Shown one piece after another: positions 45,234-54,059 of a DNA stretch of 64,000 nucleotides (positions within the stretch are counted from its first letter, which is position 1; each line of letters begins with the position of its first letter). The notes below the pieces were generated by a model, which saw nothing but the letters and a program-made list of their open reading frames with translations, was not told the DNA's origin and did not search any database. This stretch comes from Enterococcus raffinosus (GTDB lineage: Bacteria; Bacillota; Bacilli; Lactobacillales; Enterococcaceae). The DNA is taken from contig NZ_JAHLOS010000014.1 in the NCBI RefSeq assembly GCF_018917525.1, forward strand, positions 1-64,000, in the 5' to 3' direction. Made by a program: the position numbers and the translations under genes.

Positions 45234-45497
45234 AAATGAAGGTTGTTATTTACTCTTGGTAGGAGTAAGTATGAAAAACCAATTCGGGATAATTGGTATG
45301 AGTTCATGATAAAGCATTCAATCAATGAAATCATGAATGGCTGTTTGTTAATCGCTAAGAAATGTATTAGAAAAGACTTATGCAAATTACAGTGAAATTT
45401 TTATGATTATTTCATAATGTAAGGGTTGCGTTTCGTTTTAAGGAAATTGAGAGCTATGGTACACTTGGGTTGGAAGATTAAATAGGAGGGTACATTT

Positions 45498-46601
45498 ATG
45501 GCAAATATCAGTAAAAAGTTACTAACTGAATTGACTTCAGAAGAAGCAACCGGTCCTTTTATCACATTTATGTTGAATACTCATCATGCGCATCAGGATG
45601 TTGAAAAAGACCAAATCATGTTTAAAAACTTTGCTAAAGAAGCGAAACGACGCTTTGAGAAGAAGTACACTGATCACAGCTTTGAACCATTCCAAGAAAA
45701 AATCGATCAATTATTAGCAGATGGAGATTTTTGGCGTAGCGGAACAAAAAGTGTCGCAGTCATCTTGACGGCTGATGAAACGTATATTCATCGCCTAAGT
45801 ATCGCAGTTGATGACCAATACTATGTAAGTGAACTGCCTTATTTATTGGCAATCATAAAAAACGCGCAATTTAACTATTCTTACTATTTAATGGCTTTGA
45901 ATAGAGATTCTATGAAACTTTATCTTGTTCGCAACAAAGAAATCGAAATGATTGAGCTTCCAGAAGGTGCACCAAAAGATATCGAAACGGCCTTAGGCGA
46001 CGAATTGACCGGAGGTAATCTAAGCGTTTCATCAAGAGGTGGAGAAGTCGGCAGTGTTCACGGTGTCAGCACAAAGGATGAGGAAGTCGAGATCGATTGG
46101 GTGAATTATTATCAAGCGGTTGATAACTTTCTGAAGGAACTGAATAACCCAGAACAATTGCCTGTGTATCTTTTTGCTTTGCCAGAAAATCAATCACAAT
46201 TCAAAAAGATTGCGAAAAATCCTTATTACTCAGACAAAGCCGCAATCAGCGGGTCTCCTGCACAAATGAATATCAATGATATCAAAAAGGAAACGCAGAA
46301 AATAGCGGATCAGCTAGCAGAAGTGGAAACACAAACGTATCAAAAATTGATCAATCGCAAGTTTATTGATCAATTAGTGGATATTGTTCCTGCTGCGAAA
46401 GAAGGGAAAGTATCGCAGCTATTTATTGCGACAGCTAATCTTGTCGATGGTTTTGGCGAAGATCCGGATGTAGAATACGACCGTCGTCAAGTGTTGAATG
46501 AAATTGCTGACGATGTTATCAAAAATGGCGGACAGGTCTTTGTTCTAGACCAAAAGGATGCACCGGATGAGAAAAGCTTATTGGCTATCCTACGCTATTA
46601 G
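45498..46601 (+). CDS. BaeRF-like protein (bacterial archaeo-eukaryotic release factor family)
   Basis: A 367-residue cytosolic protein. Segments such as FRSG-type DGDFWRSGTKSVAVILTADE, YYLMALNRDSMKLYLVRNKEIEMIEL (quoted in part: LMALNRDSMKLYLV) and the C-terminal LNEIADDVIKNGGQVFVLDQ resemble the bacterial relatives of eukaryotic release factor 1/pelota, which are predicted to act on stalled ribosomes. AGGAGGG precedes the ATG. Single gene; a short hairpin (46643-46661) follows. Family recognition is from the overall pattern, and no function is demonstrated. Confidence 0.55.
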   Translation: MANISKKLLTELTSEEATGPFITFMLNTHHAHQDVEKDQIMFKNFAKEAKRRFEKKYTDHSFEPFQEKIDQLLADGDFWRSGTKSVAVILTADETYIHRLSIAVDDQYYVSELPYLLAIIKNAQFNYSYYLMALNRDSMKLYLVRNKEIEMIELPEGAPKDIETALGDELTGGNLSVSSRGGEVGSVHGVSTKDEEVEIDWVNYYQAVDNFLKELNNPEQLPVYLFALPENQSQFKKIAKNPYYSDKAAISGSPAQMNINDIKKETQKIADQLAEVETQTYQKLINRKFIDQLVDIVPAAKEGKVSQLFIATANLVDGFGEDPDVEYDRRQVLNEIADDVIKNGGQVFVLDQKDAPDEKSLLAILRY

Positions 46602-46640
46602 AGGAGAAATGTTTCAATTATATTAAGAAAAAAATTTTTG

Positions 46641-46665
46641 AGCGATAACCTAGTGTTATCGCTTT
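46641..46665 (+). terminator. Hairpin after the BaeRF-like gene
   Basis: AGCGATAAC / GTTATCGCT around CTAGT; the T tract behind it is weak (TTTATCT), so termination is only probable. Confidence 0.5.
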
Positions 46666-46670
46666 ATCTA

Positions 46671-46679
46671 TGTTATACT
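46671..46679 (+). promoter_or_regulatory. Extended -10 promoter and long leader of the cold-shock gene
   Basis: TGTTATACT is an extended -10; transcription from it would give a leader of about 105 bases before the ATG at 46793. Long structured leaders are a known feature of cold-shock mRNAs. Confidence 0.55.
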
Positions 46680-46792
46680 TCTAATTGTAGTTTTTGTACG
46701 GTAATATTGGCAAGTTTGTTTCAGACAACATCTTTCCTATTTCACCATTCAAGTAATTACAAATTAATTTTTATCCTAGGAGGATGTTTAAC

Positions 46793-46993
46793 ATGGAACA
46801 AGGTACAGTAAAATGGTTCAACTCAGAAAAAGGCTACGGATTTATCACTGCTGAAAACGGAAATGACGTATTCGTACATTTCTCAGCTATCCAAGGCGAC
46901 GGCTTCAAAACTTTAGAAGAAGGTCAAGCAGTGACTTTCGACGTTGAAGAAGGCCAACGTGGACCTCAAGCTACAAACGTTAACAAAGCTTAA
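46793..46993 (+). CDS. csp: Cold-shock protein (CspA family)
   Basis: A 66-residue OB-fold RNA/DNA chaperone. RNP-1 KGYGFITAE and RNP-2 VFVHFSAI are intact; start [18 protein letters not shown] is typical. It melts RNA structures, helping translation in the cold. AGGAGG at 46778-46783 gives nine-base spacing to ATG 46793; the ATG at 46784 touches the ribosome site. Expressed from its own promoter, with terminator. Confidence 0.95.
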   Translation: MEQGTVKWFNSEKGYGFITAENGNDVFVHFSAIQGDGFKTLEEGQAVTFDVEEGQRGPQATNVNKA

Positions 46994-47011
46994 TTTTAGT
47001 AGACTTTTATG

Positions 47012-47042
47012 CCAGATGCTTATGCATCTGGCTTTTTTTTTC
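47012..47042 (+). terminator. Rho-independent terminator
   Basis: Perfect GCCAGATGC / GCATCTGGC with TTAT loop, followed by more than eight T residues. Confidence 0.88.
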
Positions 47043-47128
47043 GTGATTTTTTATCTCCGCTTTTTGCAAATGAAAGACTTGGTTGTAAGTATAAAAGTGA
47101 GTGGAATCGTTTTAAACAAAGAACTTTC

Positions 47129-47158
47129 TTGTAGAAAGTGGTACTATTCAGATATAAT
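47129..47158 (+). promoter_or_regulatory. Promoter of the dinG-ypmB-aspB-asnS group
   Basis: TTGTAG (47129-47134) and TATAAT (47153-47158) with an 18-base spacer, 97 bases before dinG. Confidence 0.5.
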
Positions 47159-47255
47159 GCGTGAGGAAGGTACGAGCAAGCTGGATGTCATAGATATCCG
47201 TTGATTACGTATATTTTTTGTATTTACTCACTAATCCGAGAAAGGAGGGGCGCAG

Positions 47256-50009
47256 GTGAAAAAGAATTATGCAGTTGTTGATATTGAAACGACTGGAACG
47301 GACCCTAAGACGGATCGAATCATTCAATTCGGTTGTGTACTGATTGAAGAAGGGAAGATCGTCACGCATTTTTCGACCGATATCAATCCGGATCAATCAA
47401 TTCCAGCGCAGATTCAGACGTTGACTGGAATCACGAATCAGCGAATTAAAAAGGCCCCTTATTTTGAAGATGTGGCTCAAACGATTACGAACTTATTAGC
47501 AGATACGATCTTTGTGGCTCACAATATTCATTTTGACTATCCCTTTTTAAGTAATGAATTAGAACGCTGTGGGATGCCGCCGCTGACGATTCCTGGTATT
47601 GATACTGTAGAATTAGCGCAAGTATTCATGCCAACATCTTTAAGTTTTCGCTTAAAGGATTTGGCAGAGGAATTGCATTTGGTTCATGAAAATCCGCATC
47701 AGGCGGACAGCGATGCGGATGTGACAGCGCAATTATTGCTACACTTAGAAGCGAAAATAAAAGAGCTGCCAATCATTACTTTAGAAAAAATAATTGATAC
47801 TGCTGATCAGATGGCTTTTCAAACAAAGAAATATTTGGAAAATTGCTTAAGAGAGATGCAGGCCAATCCTAAACCATTATCAAAAGATTTAGCCATTATT
47901 CATGGTTTGGCTTTGCGAAAGAAACAAGTGCCGCTCTTTTCTGAGAATTATTTTGGTACGAAGGCTTATCCACGCTCACGAAAGGCTAAGGAAAAGGTTT
48001 ATCAAGGAGAGTTGGATTTTCGAAAAGAACAGGCTCGTTTGATGAACCTGGTGTACGATTTCTTTAATAAAAAGGATGACAAAAATGTTTTGGTGGAGGC
48101 AGCAACTGGAATCGGCAAGACACTGGGCTACTTGTTGCCCATGAGTTTTTTAGCAACACCAGAAAAGCCGATAATTGTTAGTACGGTGTCTTTACTGTTG
48201 CAGGAACAGATTTTGAATCATGATCTGCCACTGATCAATCGTTTATTGGATCAGCCTTTGCAGGCGGTGGTAATGAAAAGTAGTCGACATTATATTGATT
48301 TAGAACGTTTCTATCAAAGTTTTGAAAAGAAATCAGAGCAAAAGCAATATACCTTTTATCAAATGGCTTTGCTCGTTTGGCTTACCCAGACCGAAACTGG
48401 GGATTTTGATGAACTGAATATGACCAGTTTAAAGCATCCTTTTTGGCAAGAAGTGGCACATTTAGGAACGCATACATTGAACCCCAATAGTCCCTTTTAT
48501 GCGGTTGATTTTATTCGTCACCGTCAAGAAAAATTGGCTCAAAGTAATCTAATCGTGACAAATCATGCATACTTAGCGCAAGAAGACCAACGAAAAGAGC
48601 CTCAGCTGCCGAAGAGTCCTTATTTGATCATCGATGAGGCACATCATTTGAATCGGGTGTTGGAAAAAGTTACTACCCAGCATTTTAATCTTTTAGCAAT
48701 TCAACGTATGATCACTCATTTGTTCGATAATCAGCAATTTTCTGTTTGGCAGGCACTCGTACAAAAGGATCAACAGACGCAGCATCTACTTGAAATTTTT
48801 CAAGATGTCTTGCAGGAGTTGAACGAGGATTTGACTGATTTTTATCAAATTTTCAAGGACGAATACCCCACAGAAAATGAGCGGTTGATTACTAAAGATA
48901 TGATCGATCAGCTTTCTCTAGCTGGAGAACAAGTTTTACAGCGCATCGGTCGTCTTTATCAGGACGCCTTGACACTAGGGGATCAGTTGCAGACGTATTT
49001 TACGATGTACAAAGAGACGTTTGGTATCAAGGAACAGGCGGAGTGGAGTGACCTCCAATTATTGTTAGAGAATTTGGCTCAGCAACAGCAGGCGTTTGAG
49101 ACCTTTAGCGAAAAATGGGACGCTCGCTATATTCATTGGTTTAATGCGAAACGTAAAACCTTCCAAGTACAGGATTTAGATGCTTCATTGATCAGCCAGA
49201 CAAAATGGTATGATCGATATCAACAGATTCTTTATTTAGGTGGTACGCTAAAAATCGGCAGTGATCGTCATTATTTTGCGAAGCGCTGGGGAATTCCATA
49301 TACTGCATTGAAAATTATTAGCAGTCCCTATGATTATGCCGAACAAGCGCGTTTGTATTTGCCGACTAACAGTATCAGCATCCAGTCGACCTCGCCTGAT
49401 CAGTACGCGAATTACGTAGCGAGCGTCGTATATAAGATGGCAGAAAATCAAAAACGGCCGATCTTGGTTCTGTTTACTTCACACGATATCTTGAATCGTG
49501 TTTATCAGCGTGTGCGTGTGCCTTTACTAAACGAAGGCAGAGAAGTCTTAGCTCAAGGTATCGGCGGCAGTCGTGAAAAATTGCTGAAGCGGTTCTTATT
49601 GTCTAAAGACGCGTTGCTGTTCGGTGCGGATAGTTTTTGGGAAGGGATAGATTTACCAGGAGATATTTTGCAGATTTTAATCGTAACACGTCTACCATTT
49701 GAAAATCCGCAGCGGCTTCAAGTAAAAGCGCGCAATGATTTTTTAGCATCAGAAGGAATCAATCCCTTTTTCCAAGAAGCGGTTCCTCATGCTGCTCTGA
49801 GATTGCGGCAAGCATTGGGACGCTTGATCCGCTCGGAAAAGGATAAGGGTGTGATGCTGTTATTAGATCAACGCTTTATCACGGCAGGTTATGGAGAAAA
49901 ATTACGCAAAGCACTGCCAAAGGAGTTGCCGATCAAACAGTTACCGTTGGAAGAAATCTTACTTGAGACCGACCAATTTTTAAATTCTGACAAAAGTACA
50001 GAGAATTAA
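47256..50009 (+). CDS. dinG: DinG-type helicase with N-terminal DnaQ exonuclease
   Basis: A 917-residue fusion. Residues 1-170 are a DEDDh exonuclease: VVDIETTGTDP, VAHNIHFDYPFL and HQADSDADV. Residues about 240-917 are an XPD/DinG-like superfamily 2 helicase: Walker A EAATGIGKTLGYLLP, DEAHH box IIDEAHHLNR near 463, and motif VI ALRLRQALGRLIRSEKDKG. The four iron-sulfur cysteines of enterobacterial DinG are not evident, as in other Firmicutes. Starts at GTG 47256 behind GGAGGGG. Leads the group dinG-ypmB-aspB-asnS, an order shared with Bacillus. Confidence 0.9.
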   Translation: MKKNYAVVDIETTGTDPKTDRIIQFGCVLIEEGKIVTHFSTDINPDQSIPAQIQTLTGITNQRIKKAPYFEDVAQTITNLLADTIFVAHNIHFDYPFLSNELERCGMPPLTIPGIDTVELAQVFMPTSLSFRLKDLAEELHLVHENPHQADSDADVTAQLLLHLEAKIKELPIITLEKIIDTADQMAFQTKKYLENCLREMQANPKPLSKDLAIIHGLALRKKQVPLFSENYFGTKAYPRSRKAKEKVYQGELDFRKEQARLMNLVYDFFNKKDDKNVLVEAATGIGKTLGYLLPMSFLATPEKPIIVSTVSLLLQEQILNHDLPLINRLLDQPLQAVVMKSSRHYIDLERFYQSFEKKSEQKQYTFYQMALLVWLTQTETGDFDELNMTSLKHPFWQEVAHLGTHTLNPNSPFYAVDFIRHRQEKLAQSNLIVTNHAYLAQEDQRKEPQLPKSPYLIIDEAHHLNRVLEKVTTQHFNLLAIQRMITHLFDNQQFSVWQALVQKDQQTQHLLEIFQDVLQELNEDLTDFYQIFKDEYPTENERLITKDMIDQLSLAGEQVLQRIGRLYQDALTLGDQLQTYFTMYKETFGIKEQAEWSDLQLLLENLAQQQQAFETFSEKWDARYIHWFNAKRKTFQVQDLDASLISQTKWYDRYQQILYLGGTLKIGSDRHYFAKRWGIPYTALKIISSPYDYAEQARLYLPTNSISIQSTSPDQYANYVASVVYKMAENQKRPILVLFTSHDILNRVYQRVRVPLLNEGREVLAQGIGGSREKLLKRFLLSKDALLFGADSFWEGIDLPGDILQILIVTRLPFENPQRLQVKARNDFLASEGINPFFQEAVPHAALRLRQALGRLIRSEKDKGVMLLLDQRFITAGYGEKLRKALPKELPIKQLPLEEILLETDQFLNSDKSTEN

Positions 50010-50063
50010 TGAGGCGAAGCTCTTCTTTTGGTATAATGTAGCTTGTCTGAGAGGAGTATGATT

Positions 50064-50567
50064 TTGGATACGAATAGTGCAGGACAACAGCGACTCAATC
50101 GTTGGCTGTTAGGAATCGTGACTTTTTTACTGATCATTATCGTGGCGGCGATCATGATTTTCATTCGTTCAAATCGTCCGATGCAGCAAGCCAAAAGAGA
50201 AGCTGTTCAAATGGCAGAAAAATATGCCGATTTAAAAACGGTAGATCAATTCTATTGGTTTAACCGTGACAAAACGTATTTCACCGTCACTGGTGAAAGC
50301 AACTCTGGAGAAGCGATTATTGTGATCGTTCCAGAATCGGGGGAGAAAATCCGCGTTCTTAATCAAAAGGATGGTCTGACAGAGCAGCAAGCTGAAAAAC
50401 GGTTTGAAAGTGCTCACCCAGAGCTAATCTTTGAAAAGGCTAATCTGGGAATCTATCGCGATCAGACTGCTTGGGAGATTACTGCGAAAGACGAACAGGG
50501 CGCGATTTATTATTACTTGCTGGCATTTAATGACGGCAAGACGATCAAAGAGATAAAAAAAATATAA
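50064..50567 (+). CDS. ypmB: YpmB-like protein (DUF5590)
   Basis: About 167 residues: a single N-terminal membrane helix (WLLGIVTFLLIIIVAAIMIF) and an extracytoplasmic PepSY-like domain with YWFNRDKTYFTVTGESNSGE. Function unknown; the gene is conserved between dinG and aspB in Firmicutes. GAGGAG at 50051-50056 is only one base from ATG 50058 and seven from TTG 50064, so TTG 50064 is proposed; ATG 50058 cannot be excluded. Confidence 0.75.
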   Translation: MDTNSAGQQRLNRWLLGIVTFLLIIIVAAIMIFIRSNRPMQQAKREAVQMAEKYADLKTVDQFYWFNRDKTYFTVTGESNSGEAIIVIVPESGEKIRVLNQKDGLTEQQAEKRFESAHPELIFEKANLGIYRDQTAWEITAKDEQGAIYYYLLAFNDGKTIKEIKKI

Positions 50568-50594
50568 AAAATCTTGGTAAGGGAGTTATCAGTT

Positions 50595-51782
50595 ATGAAA
50601 TTGTCACAGCGTGTAACAAACCTAGAACCGTCCGTCACTTTAGCCGCCACCGCCAAAGCCAAAGAGTTGAAGGCTCAAGGCTTAGATGTCATTAGTTTAA
50701 CTGTCGGAGAACCAGATTTTACGACTCCGGAGAATATCGAGCAAGCTGCGATTGAAGGAATCAAGAGCGGGAAAGTTAGCTTTTACACCGCAGCTGGCGG
50801 TACGCCGGAATTGAAGTCCGCGATCGTTGACTTCACTAAGGAAAACTATGATTTAACGATCGAACCGAAAAACATCATCGTGACCAGCGGTGCGAAATTT
50901 GCGTTGTATACCTTGTTCCAAACAATTTTGGATGCAGGGGATGAAGTGATTATCCCAGTGCCTTATTGGGTCAGCTACGGGGAACAGGTTAAACTAGCGC
51001 AGGGGCTGCCAGTTTTTGTTACTGGAGTTCAGGACAATGATTACAAGATAACGGTTGATCAGCTTGAAGCAGCTCGGACGGAGAAGACAAAAGCGATTAT
51101 CATCAATTCACCGTCAAATCCGACAGGTATGATCTACACAGAAGAGGAGCTGCGGGAAATTGGTGAATGGGCAGTCCGTCATGAACTGTTGATTGTCTCA
51201 GATGATATTTATGATCATCTTGTTTATAATGGGAACGAAGCGCCGCATATGGCTTCTTTATCTGACGAGATTTTCCATCATACAGTGATCATCAACGGGG
51301 TATCAAAAACCTATTCTATGACCGGTTGGCGAATCGGTTATGCGATTGGGAATGCTGAGATCATTGGCGGAATGACGTCAATCGCCTCTCAAGCGACAAG
51401 TAACCCAGCCTCTGTCAGCCAGGTAGCGGCTGTTGAAGCTTTAACTGGCGAACAAGAAACGGCAGAAAAAATGCGCCAAGCCTTTGAAGAGCGCTTAAAC
51501 ACGATCTATCCGAAGGTGGCCGATTTGCCAGGCTTTAAGTTAAAAAAACCGCAAGGGGCATTTTATCTATTTCCAAATATCAAGGGAGCCATGGAGATGG
51601 GCGGTTACGATAATGTAACGACTTGGGTTAACGATCTGTTGGAGCAAGAACAAGTAGCGCTGGTAACTGGTGAAGGCTTTGGATCTGATGATAGTGTACG
51701 GATGAGTTATTCAGCCAGCATGGAGGATTTAGAAGAAGCTGTTGTGCGGATTCGCCGCTTTATTGAAAATAGTAAGAAGTAA
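50595..51782 (+). CDS. aspB: Aspartate aminotransferase
   Basis: A 395-residue PLP-dependent class I aminotransferase converting oxaloacetate and glutamate to aspartate and 2-oxoglutarate. Motifs: [11 protein letters not shown] near residues 33-43, [14 protein letters not shown] near 170-183, PLP lysine in [16 protein letters not shown] near 232-247, and the substrate arginine in [12 protein letters not shown]. Start ATG 50595 is nine bases from GGGAG. Adjacent to asnS, so aspartate is made next to the asparagine-charging gene, as in Bacillus. Confidence 0.92.
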   Translation: MKLSQRVTNLEPSVTLAATAKAKELKAQGLDVISLTVGEPDFTTPENIEQAAIEGIKSGKVSFYTAAGGTPELKSAIVDFTKENYDLTIEPKNIIVTSGAKFALYTLFQTILDAGDEVIIPVPYWVSYGEQVKLAQGLPVFVTGVQDNDYKITVDQLEAARTEKTKAIIINSPSNPTGMIYTEEELREIGEWAVRHELLIVSDDIYDHLVYNGNEAPHMASLSDEIFHHTVIINGVSKTYSMTGWRIGYAIGNAEIIGGMTSIASQATSNPASVSQVAAVEALTGEQETAEKMRQAFEERLNTIYPKVADLPGFKLKKPQGAFYLFPNIKGAMEMGGYDNVTTWVNDLLEQEQVALVTGEGFGSDDSVRMSYSASMEDLEEAVVRIRRFIENSKK

Positions 51783-51820
51783 AACATCAATTCGGGATAA
51801 ATAAGTTAGGAGAGACATTT

Positions 51821-53119
51821 GTGGAACAAATTCAAATCATTGATGCCAAGAATCATGTTGGCGAAACAGTAAAAATCGGTGCTTGGGTCGCTAATAAGCG
51901 TTCAAGCGGAAAAATCTCTTTTTTACAATTACGTGATGGAACGGCTTATTTCCAAGCAGTTGTTGTAAAAAGTGAAGTGTCAGAAGAGGTCTTTCATTTA
52001 GCCAAAGAATTGACGCAAGAAACATCAATCATCGTAACTGGAGAAATTCGGGAAGATACTCGTTCAAAATTCGGGTATGAACTAGGTGTGAAAGAGATCG
52101 AAGTGATCGGTGAAAGTCATGACTATCCAATTACACCAAAAGAACACGGTGTTGATTTCTTGATGGATCATCGTCACTTATGGTTGCGTTCGTCACAACA
52201 GCATGCGATCATGCTAATTCGTAACGAAGTGATTCGTGCGACCTATGAATTCTTTAACAACAACGGCTTCGTGAAAGTTGATCCGCCGATTTTGACAGGT
52301 TCAGCTCCTGAAGGCACCAGCGACTTATTTGAAACGAACTATTTTGACCATAAGGCTTATTTATCTCAAAGTGGACAATTGTATATGGAAGCAGCTGCAA
52401 TGGCACTAGGCAAAGTATTCTCATTTGGTCCAACTTTCCGTGCAGAAAAATCAAAAACACGCCGTCACTTAATTGAGTTTTGGATGATTGAACCAGAAAT
52501 GGCCTTCATGCATCAAGAAGATAGCCTAGAGGTTCAAGAACAGTACGTTGCTTACTTAGTTCAAAACGTATTGGATAATTGCGATTACGCGTTAGATGTA
52601 CTGGGCCGTGACAAAGAAATTTTGAAGAACTATACAAAACTTCCTTATCCGCGAATCTCTTATGATGACGCGATCGAATTATTGAAGAAAAATGGTTTTG
52701 ACGATATTGAATGGGGCGATGATTTCGGTTCACCGCATGAAACCTTTATCGCTAACTCCTTTGACCGTCCTGTTTTCATTTTGAATTATCCAAAGGCGAT
52801 CAAACCATTCTACATGAAACCACATCCAACTCGGGAAGATGTTGTCATCTGTGCGGACTTGATTGCGCCTGAAGGCTACGGTGAAATCATCGGCGGTTCA
52901 GAGCGTGCAACGGACTATGATTTCTTGTTAGAACAAATCCGTGAGCATAATCTTAGTGAAGAAGAATACTCATGGTATTTAGATTTACGCAGATATGGTA
53001 CTGTTCCACACTCAGGTTTTGGTTTAGGTCTTGAACGAACGATTACCTTTATTGCTGGGATCGATCATGTGCGTGAGGCTATACCATTCCCACGTTTGTT
53101 GAACCGGATTTATCCGTAA
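51821..53119 (+). CDS. asnS: Asparaginyl-tRNA synthetase
   Basis: A 432-residue class IIb synthetase. OB-fold anticodon domain (about 15-105, [20 protein letters not shown]), motif 1 around VDPPILTG, motif 2 [21 protein letters not shown], and motif 3 [20 protein letters not shown] at the C-terminus. It charges tRNA-Asn. Start is GTG 51821 behind AGGAGAG. No T-box is seen upstream. Ends at a bidirectional terminator facing the peptide gene array. Confidence 0.92.
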   Translation: MEQIQIIDAKNHVGETVKIGAWVANKRSSGKISFLQLRDGTAYFQAVVVKSEVSEEVFHLAKELTQETSIIVTGEIREDTRSKFGYELGVKEIEVIGESHDYPITPKEHGVDFLMDHRHLWLRSSQQHAIMLIRNEVIRATYEFFNNNGFVKVDPPILTGSAPEGTSDLFETNYFDHKAYLSQSGQLYMEAAAMALGKVFSFGPTFRAEKSKTRRHLIEFWMIEPEMAFMHQEDSLEVQEQYVAYLVQNVLDNCDYALDVLGRDKEILKNYTKLPYPRISYDDAIELLKKNGFDDIEWGDDFGSPHETFIANSFDRPVFILNYPKAIKPFYMKPHPTREDVVICADLIAPEGYGEIIGGSERATDYDFLLEQIREHNLSEEEYSWYLDLRRYGTVPHSGFGLGLERTITFIAGIDHVREAIPFPRLLNRIYP

Positions 53120-53131
53120 TTGAAATAGAGC

Positions 53132-53163
53132 AAAAGCGTCGAGGCTGTCCTCGACGCTTTTTT
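53132..53163. terminator. Bidirectional terminator between asnS and the peptide array
   Basis: AAAGCGTCGAGG / CCTCGACGCTTT with a CTGT loop, flanked by A and T runs. Confidence 0.85.
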
Positions 53164-53362
53164 AAAATCCAATTTTTTCTATTAATGAGCCTTGTTTGTC
53201 GTCTTCATGCTGGAAGTAGATTGATTCATTCTCAGAATCATTTTCTTTGAGGTTCGTAGTAACGACGGTTTTTACCTCTTCTTTGTCGATGTTCTTTTCG
53301 ACGATTTGCGAAGTGGCTCCTAGAGTGATCAGTGTCAATGCGATAATAGTAAGTTTTTTCAT
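53162..53362 (-). CDS. Tandem exported peptide 4 (type A)
   Basis: A 66-residue peptide and the last of four tandem paralogues. Two lysines, a hydrophobic stretch (residues 4-15, LTIIALTLITLG) and ATSQ resemble a short signal peptide or membrane anchor. Residues 20-40 (IVEKNIDKEEVKTVVTTNLK) are the same in all copies except one V/I and one T/A. The acidic middle is NDSENESIYFQHEDDKQG, and the end is SLIEKIGF. The type A middle (YFQH) matches copy 1, not its neighbours. TAGGAGGAG lies eight bases before the ATG. No family recognised; function unknown. Confidence 0.7.
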   Translation of the reverse strand: MKKLTIIALTLITLGATSQIVEKNIDKEEVKTVVTTNLKENDSENESIYFQHEDDKQGSLIEKIGF

Positions 53363-53379
53363 GTTAAATCTCCTCCTAA

Positions 53380-53580
53380 TTAAAATCCGATTTTTTCAGC
53401 TAATGTATTTTCAGCGTCGTTGTCATGACCAAAATCAATGTCACTGTCTTTTTCGTCGTGTTCTTTGAGATTCGTAGTAACAACAGTTTTCACTTCTTCT
53501 TTGTCGATGTTTTTTTCAACGATCTGAGAAGTGGCTCCCAAAGTGATAAGTGTCAAAGCAATAATTGTTAGTTTTTTCAT
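53380..53580 (-). CDS. Tandem exported peptide 3 (type B)
   Basis: A 66-residue paralogue with the common N-terminus, a type B middle HDEKDSDIDFGHDNDAEN and the end TLAEKIGF. It differs from copy 2 at only two residues although the genes differ at about eleven bases. The 17-base gap to copy 4 and its ribosome site (TAGGAGGAG) are nearly the same as the gap before it, a sign of recent tandem duplication. Net charge of the mature part is strongly negative. No known family is recognised. Confidence 0.7.
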   Translation of the reverse strand: MKKLTIIALTLITLGATSQIVEKNIDKEEVKTVVTTNLKEHDEKDSDIDFGHDNDAENTLAEKIGF

Positions 53581-53597
53581 AGTAAATCTCCTCCTAA

Positions 53598-53798
53598 TTA
53601 AAATCCGATTTTTTCGGCTAATGTATTTTCATCGTCGTTGTCATGACCAAAATCAATGTCACTGTCTTTTTCGTCGTGTTCTTTGAGATTCGCAGTAACA
53701 ACAGTTTTTACTTCTTCTTTGTCGATGTTTTTTTCAACGATTTGAGAAGTAGCCCCTAAAGTGATGAGTGTCAAAGCAATAATAGTAAGTTTTTTCAT
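53598..53798 (-). CDS. Tandem exported peptide 2 (type B)
   Basis: A 66-residue paralogue, type B, with middle HDEKDSDIDFGHDNDDEN and end TLAEKIGF. The N-terminal MKKLTIIALTLITLGATSQ is the same as in all other copies. AAAGGAG precedes the ATG. Its upstream gap (36 bases) has a run of A/T and differs from the gaps before copies 3 and 4. It is read in the same direction as the 82-residue gene and the TetR gene upstream. No known family recognised. Confidence 0.7.
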   Translation of the reverse strand: MKKLTIIALTLITLGATSQIVEKNIDKEEVKTVVTANLKEHDEKDSDIDFGHDNDDENTLAEKIGF

Positions 53799-53834
53799 TT
53801 TAAATTTCTCCTTTTTTGAGTTTTTTTTTTTAGT

Positions 53835-54032
53835 TTAGAATCCAATTTTTTCAAGTAAAGAATTTTCTTGTTCGTCATGTTGGAAATAAAGGTCTTCGTT
53901 CGTTTCATCGTTTTCTTTTAGGTTAGTGGTGATGACAGTTTTCACTTCTTCTTTGTCGATATTCTTTTCAACGATTTGCGAAGTTGCTCCTAGAGTGATA
54001 AGTGTCAATGCGATGATCGTAAGTTTTTTCAT
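53835..54032 (-). CDS. Tandem exported peptide 1 (type A)
   Basis: The first and shortest copy, 65 residues. Common N-terminus with one change (VITTN for VVTTN), type A middle NDETNEDLYFQHDEQEN, end SLLEKIGF. AGAGGA precedes the ATG; the gene begins 27 bases after the 82-residue gene. The invariant EKIGF ending in all four copies suggests that the C-terminus is recognised by something. Signal peptide, hydrophobic anchor or pheromone-like precursor are all possible readings. Confidence 0.7.
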   Translation of the reverse strand: MKKLTIIALTLITLGATSQIVEKNIDKEEVKTVITTNLKENDETNEDLYFQHDEQENSLLEKIGF

Positions 54033-54059
54033 TTTATTTTCCTCTTTTCATTTTTTAGG

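Noticed and set aside
45143-45385. An 80-codon leftward frame in the gap before the BaeRF-like gene
   Set aside because: It spans the hairpin repeat and the orphan terminator and has no convincing ribosome site.
46944-47204. An 86-codon frame after the cold-shock gene
   Set aside because: It overlaps the end of the cold-shock gene and runs through a strong terminator and the dinG promoter; no ribosome site.
53162-54032. The 200-base tandem repeats as a CRISPR or satellite array
   Set aside because: Each repeat is an intact reading frame with ribosome site and silent base differences; the repeats are protein genes, not spacer arrays.
53162-54032. The hydrophobic N-termini as lipoprotein-derived enterococcal sex pheromones
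   Set aside because: Known pheromones come from lipoprotein signal peptides ending in a lipobox cysteine; no cysteine follows the hydrophobic stretch here.
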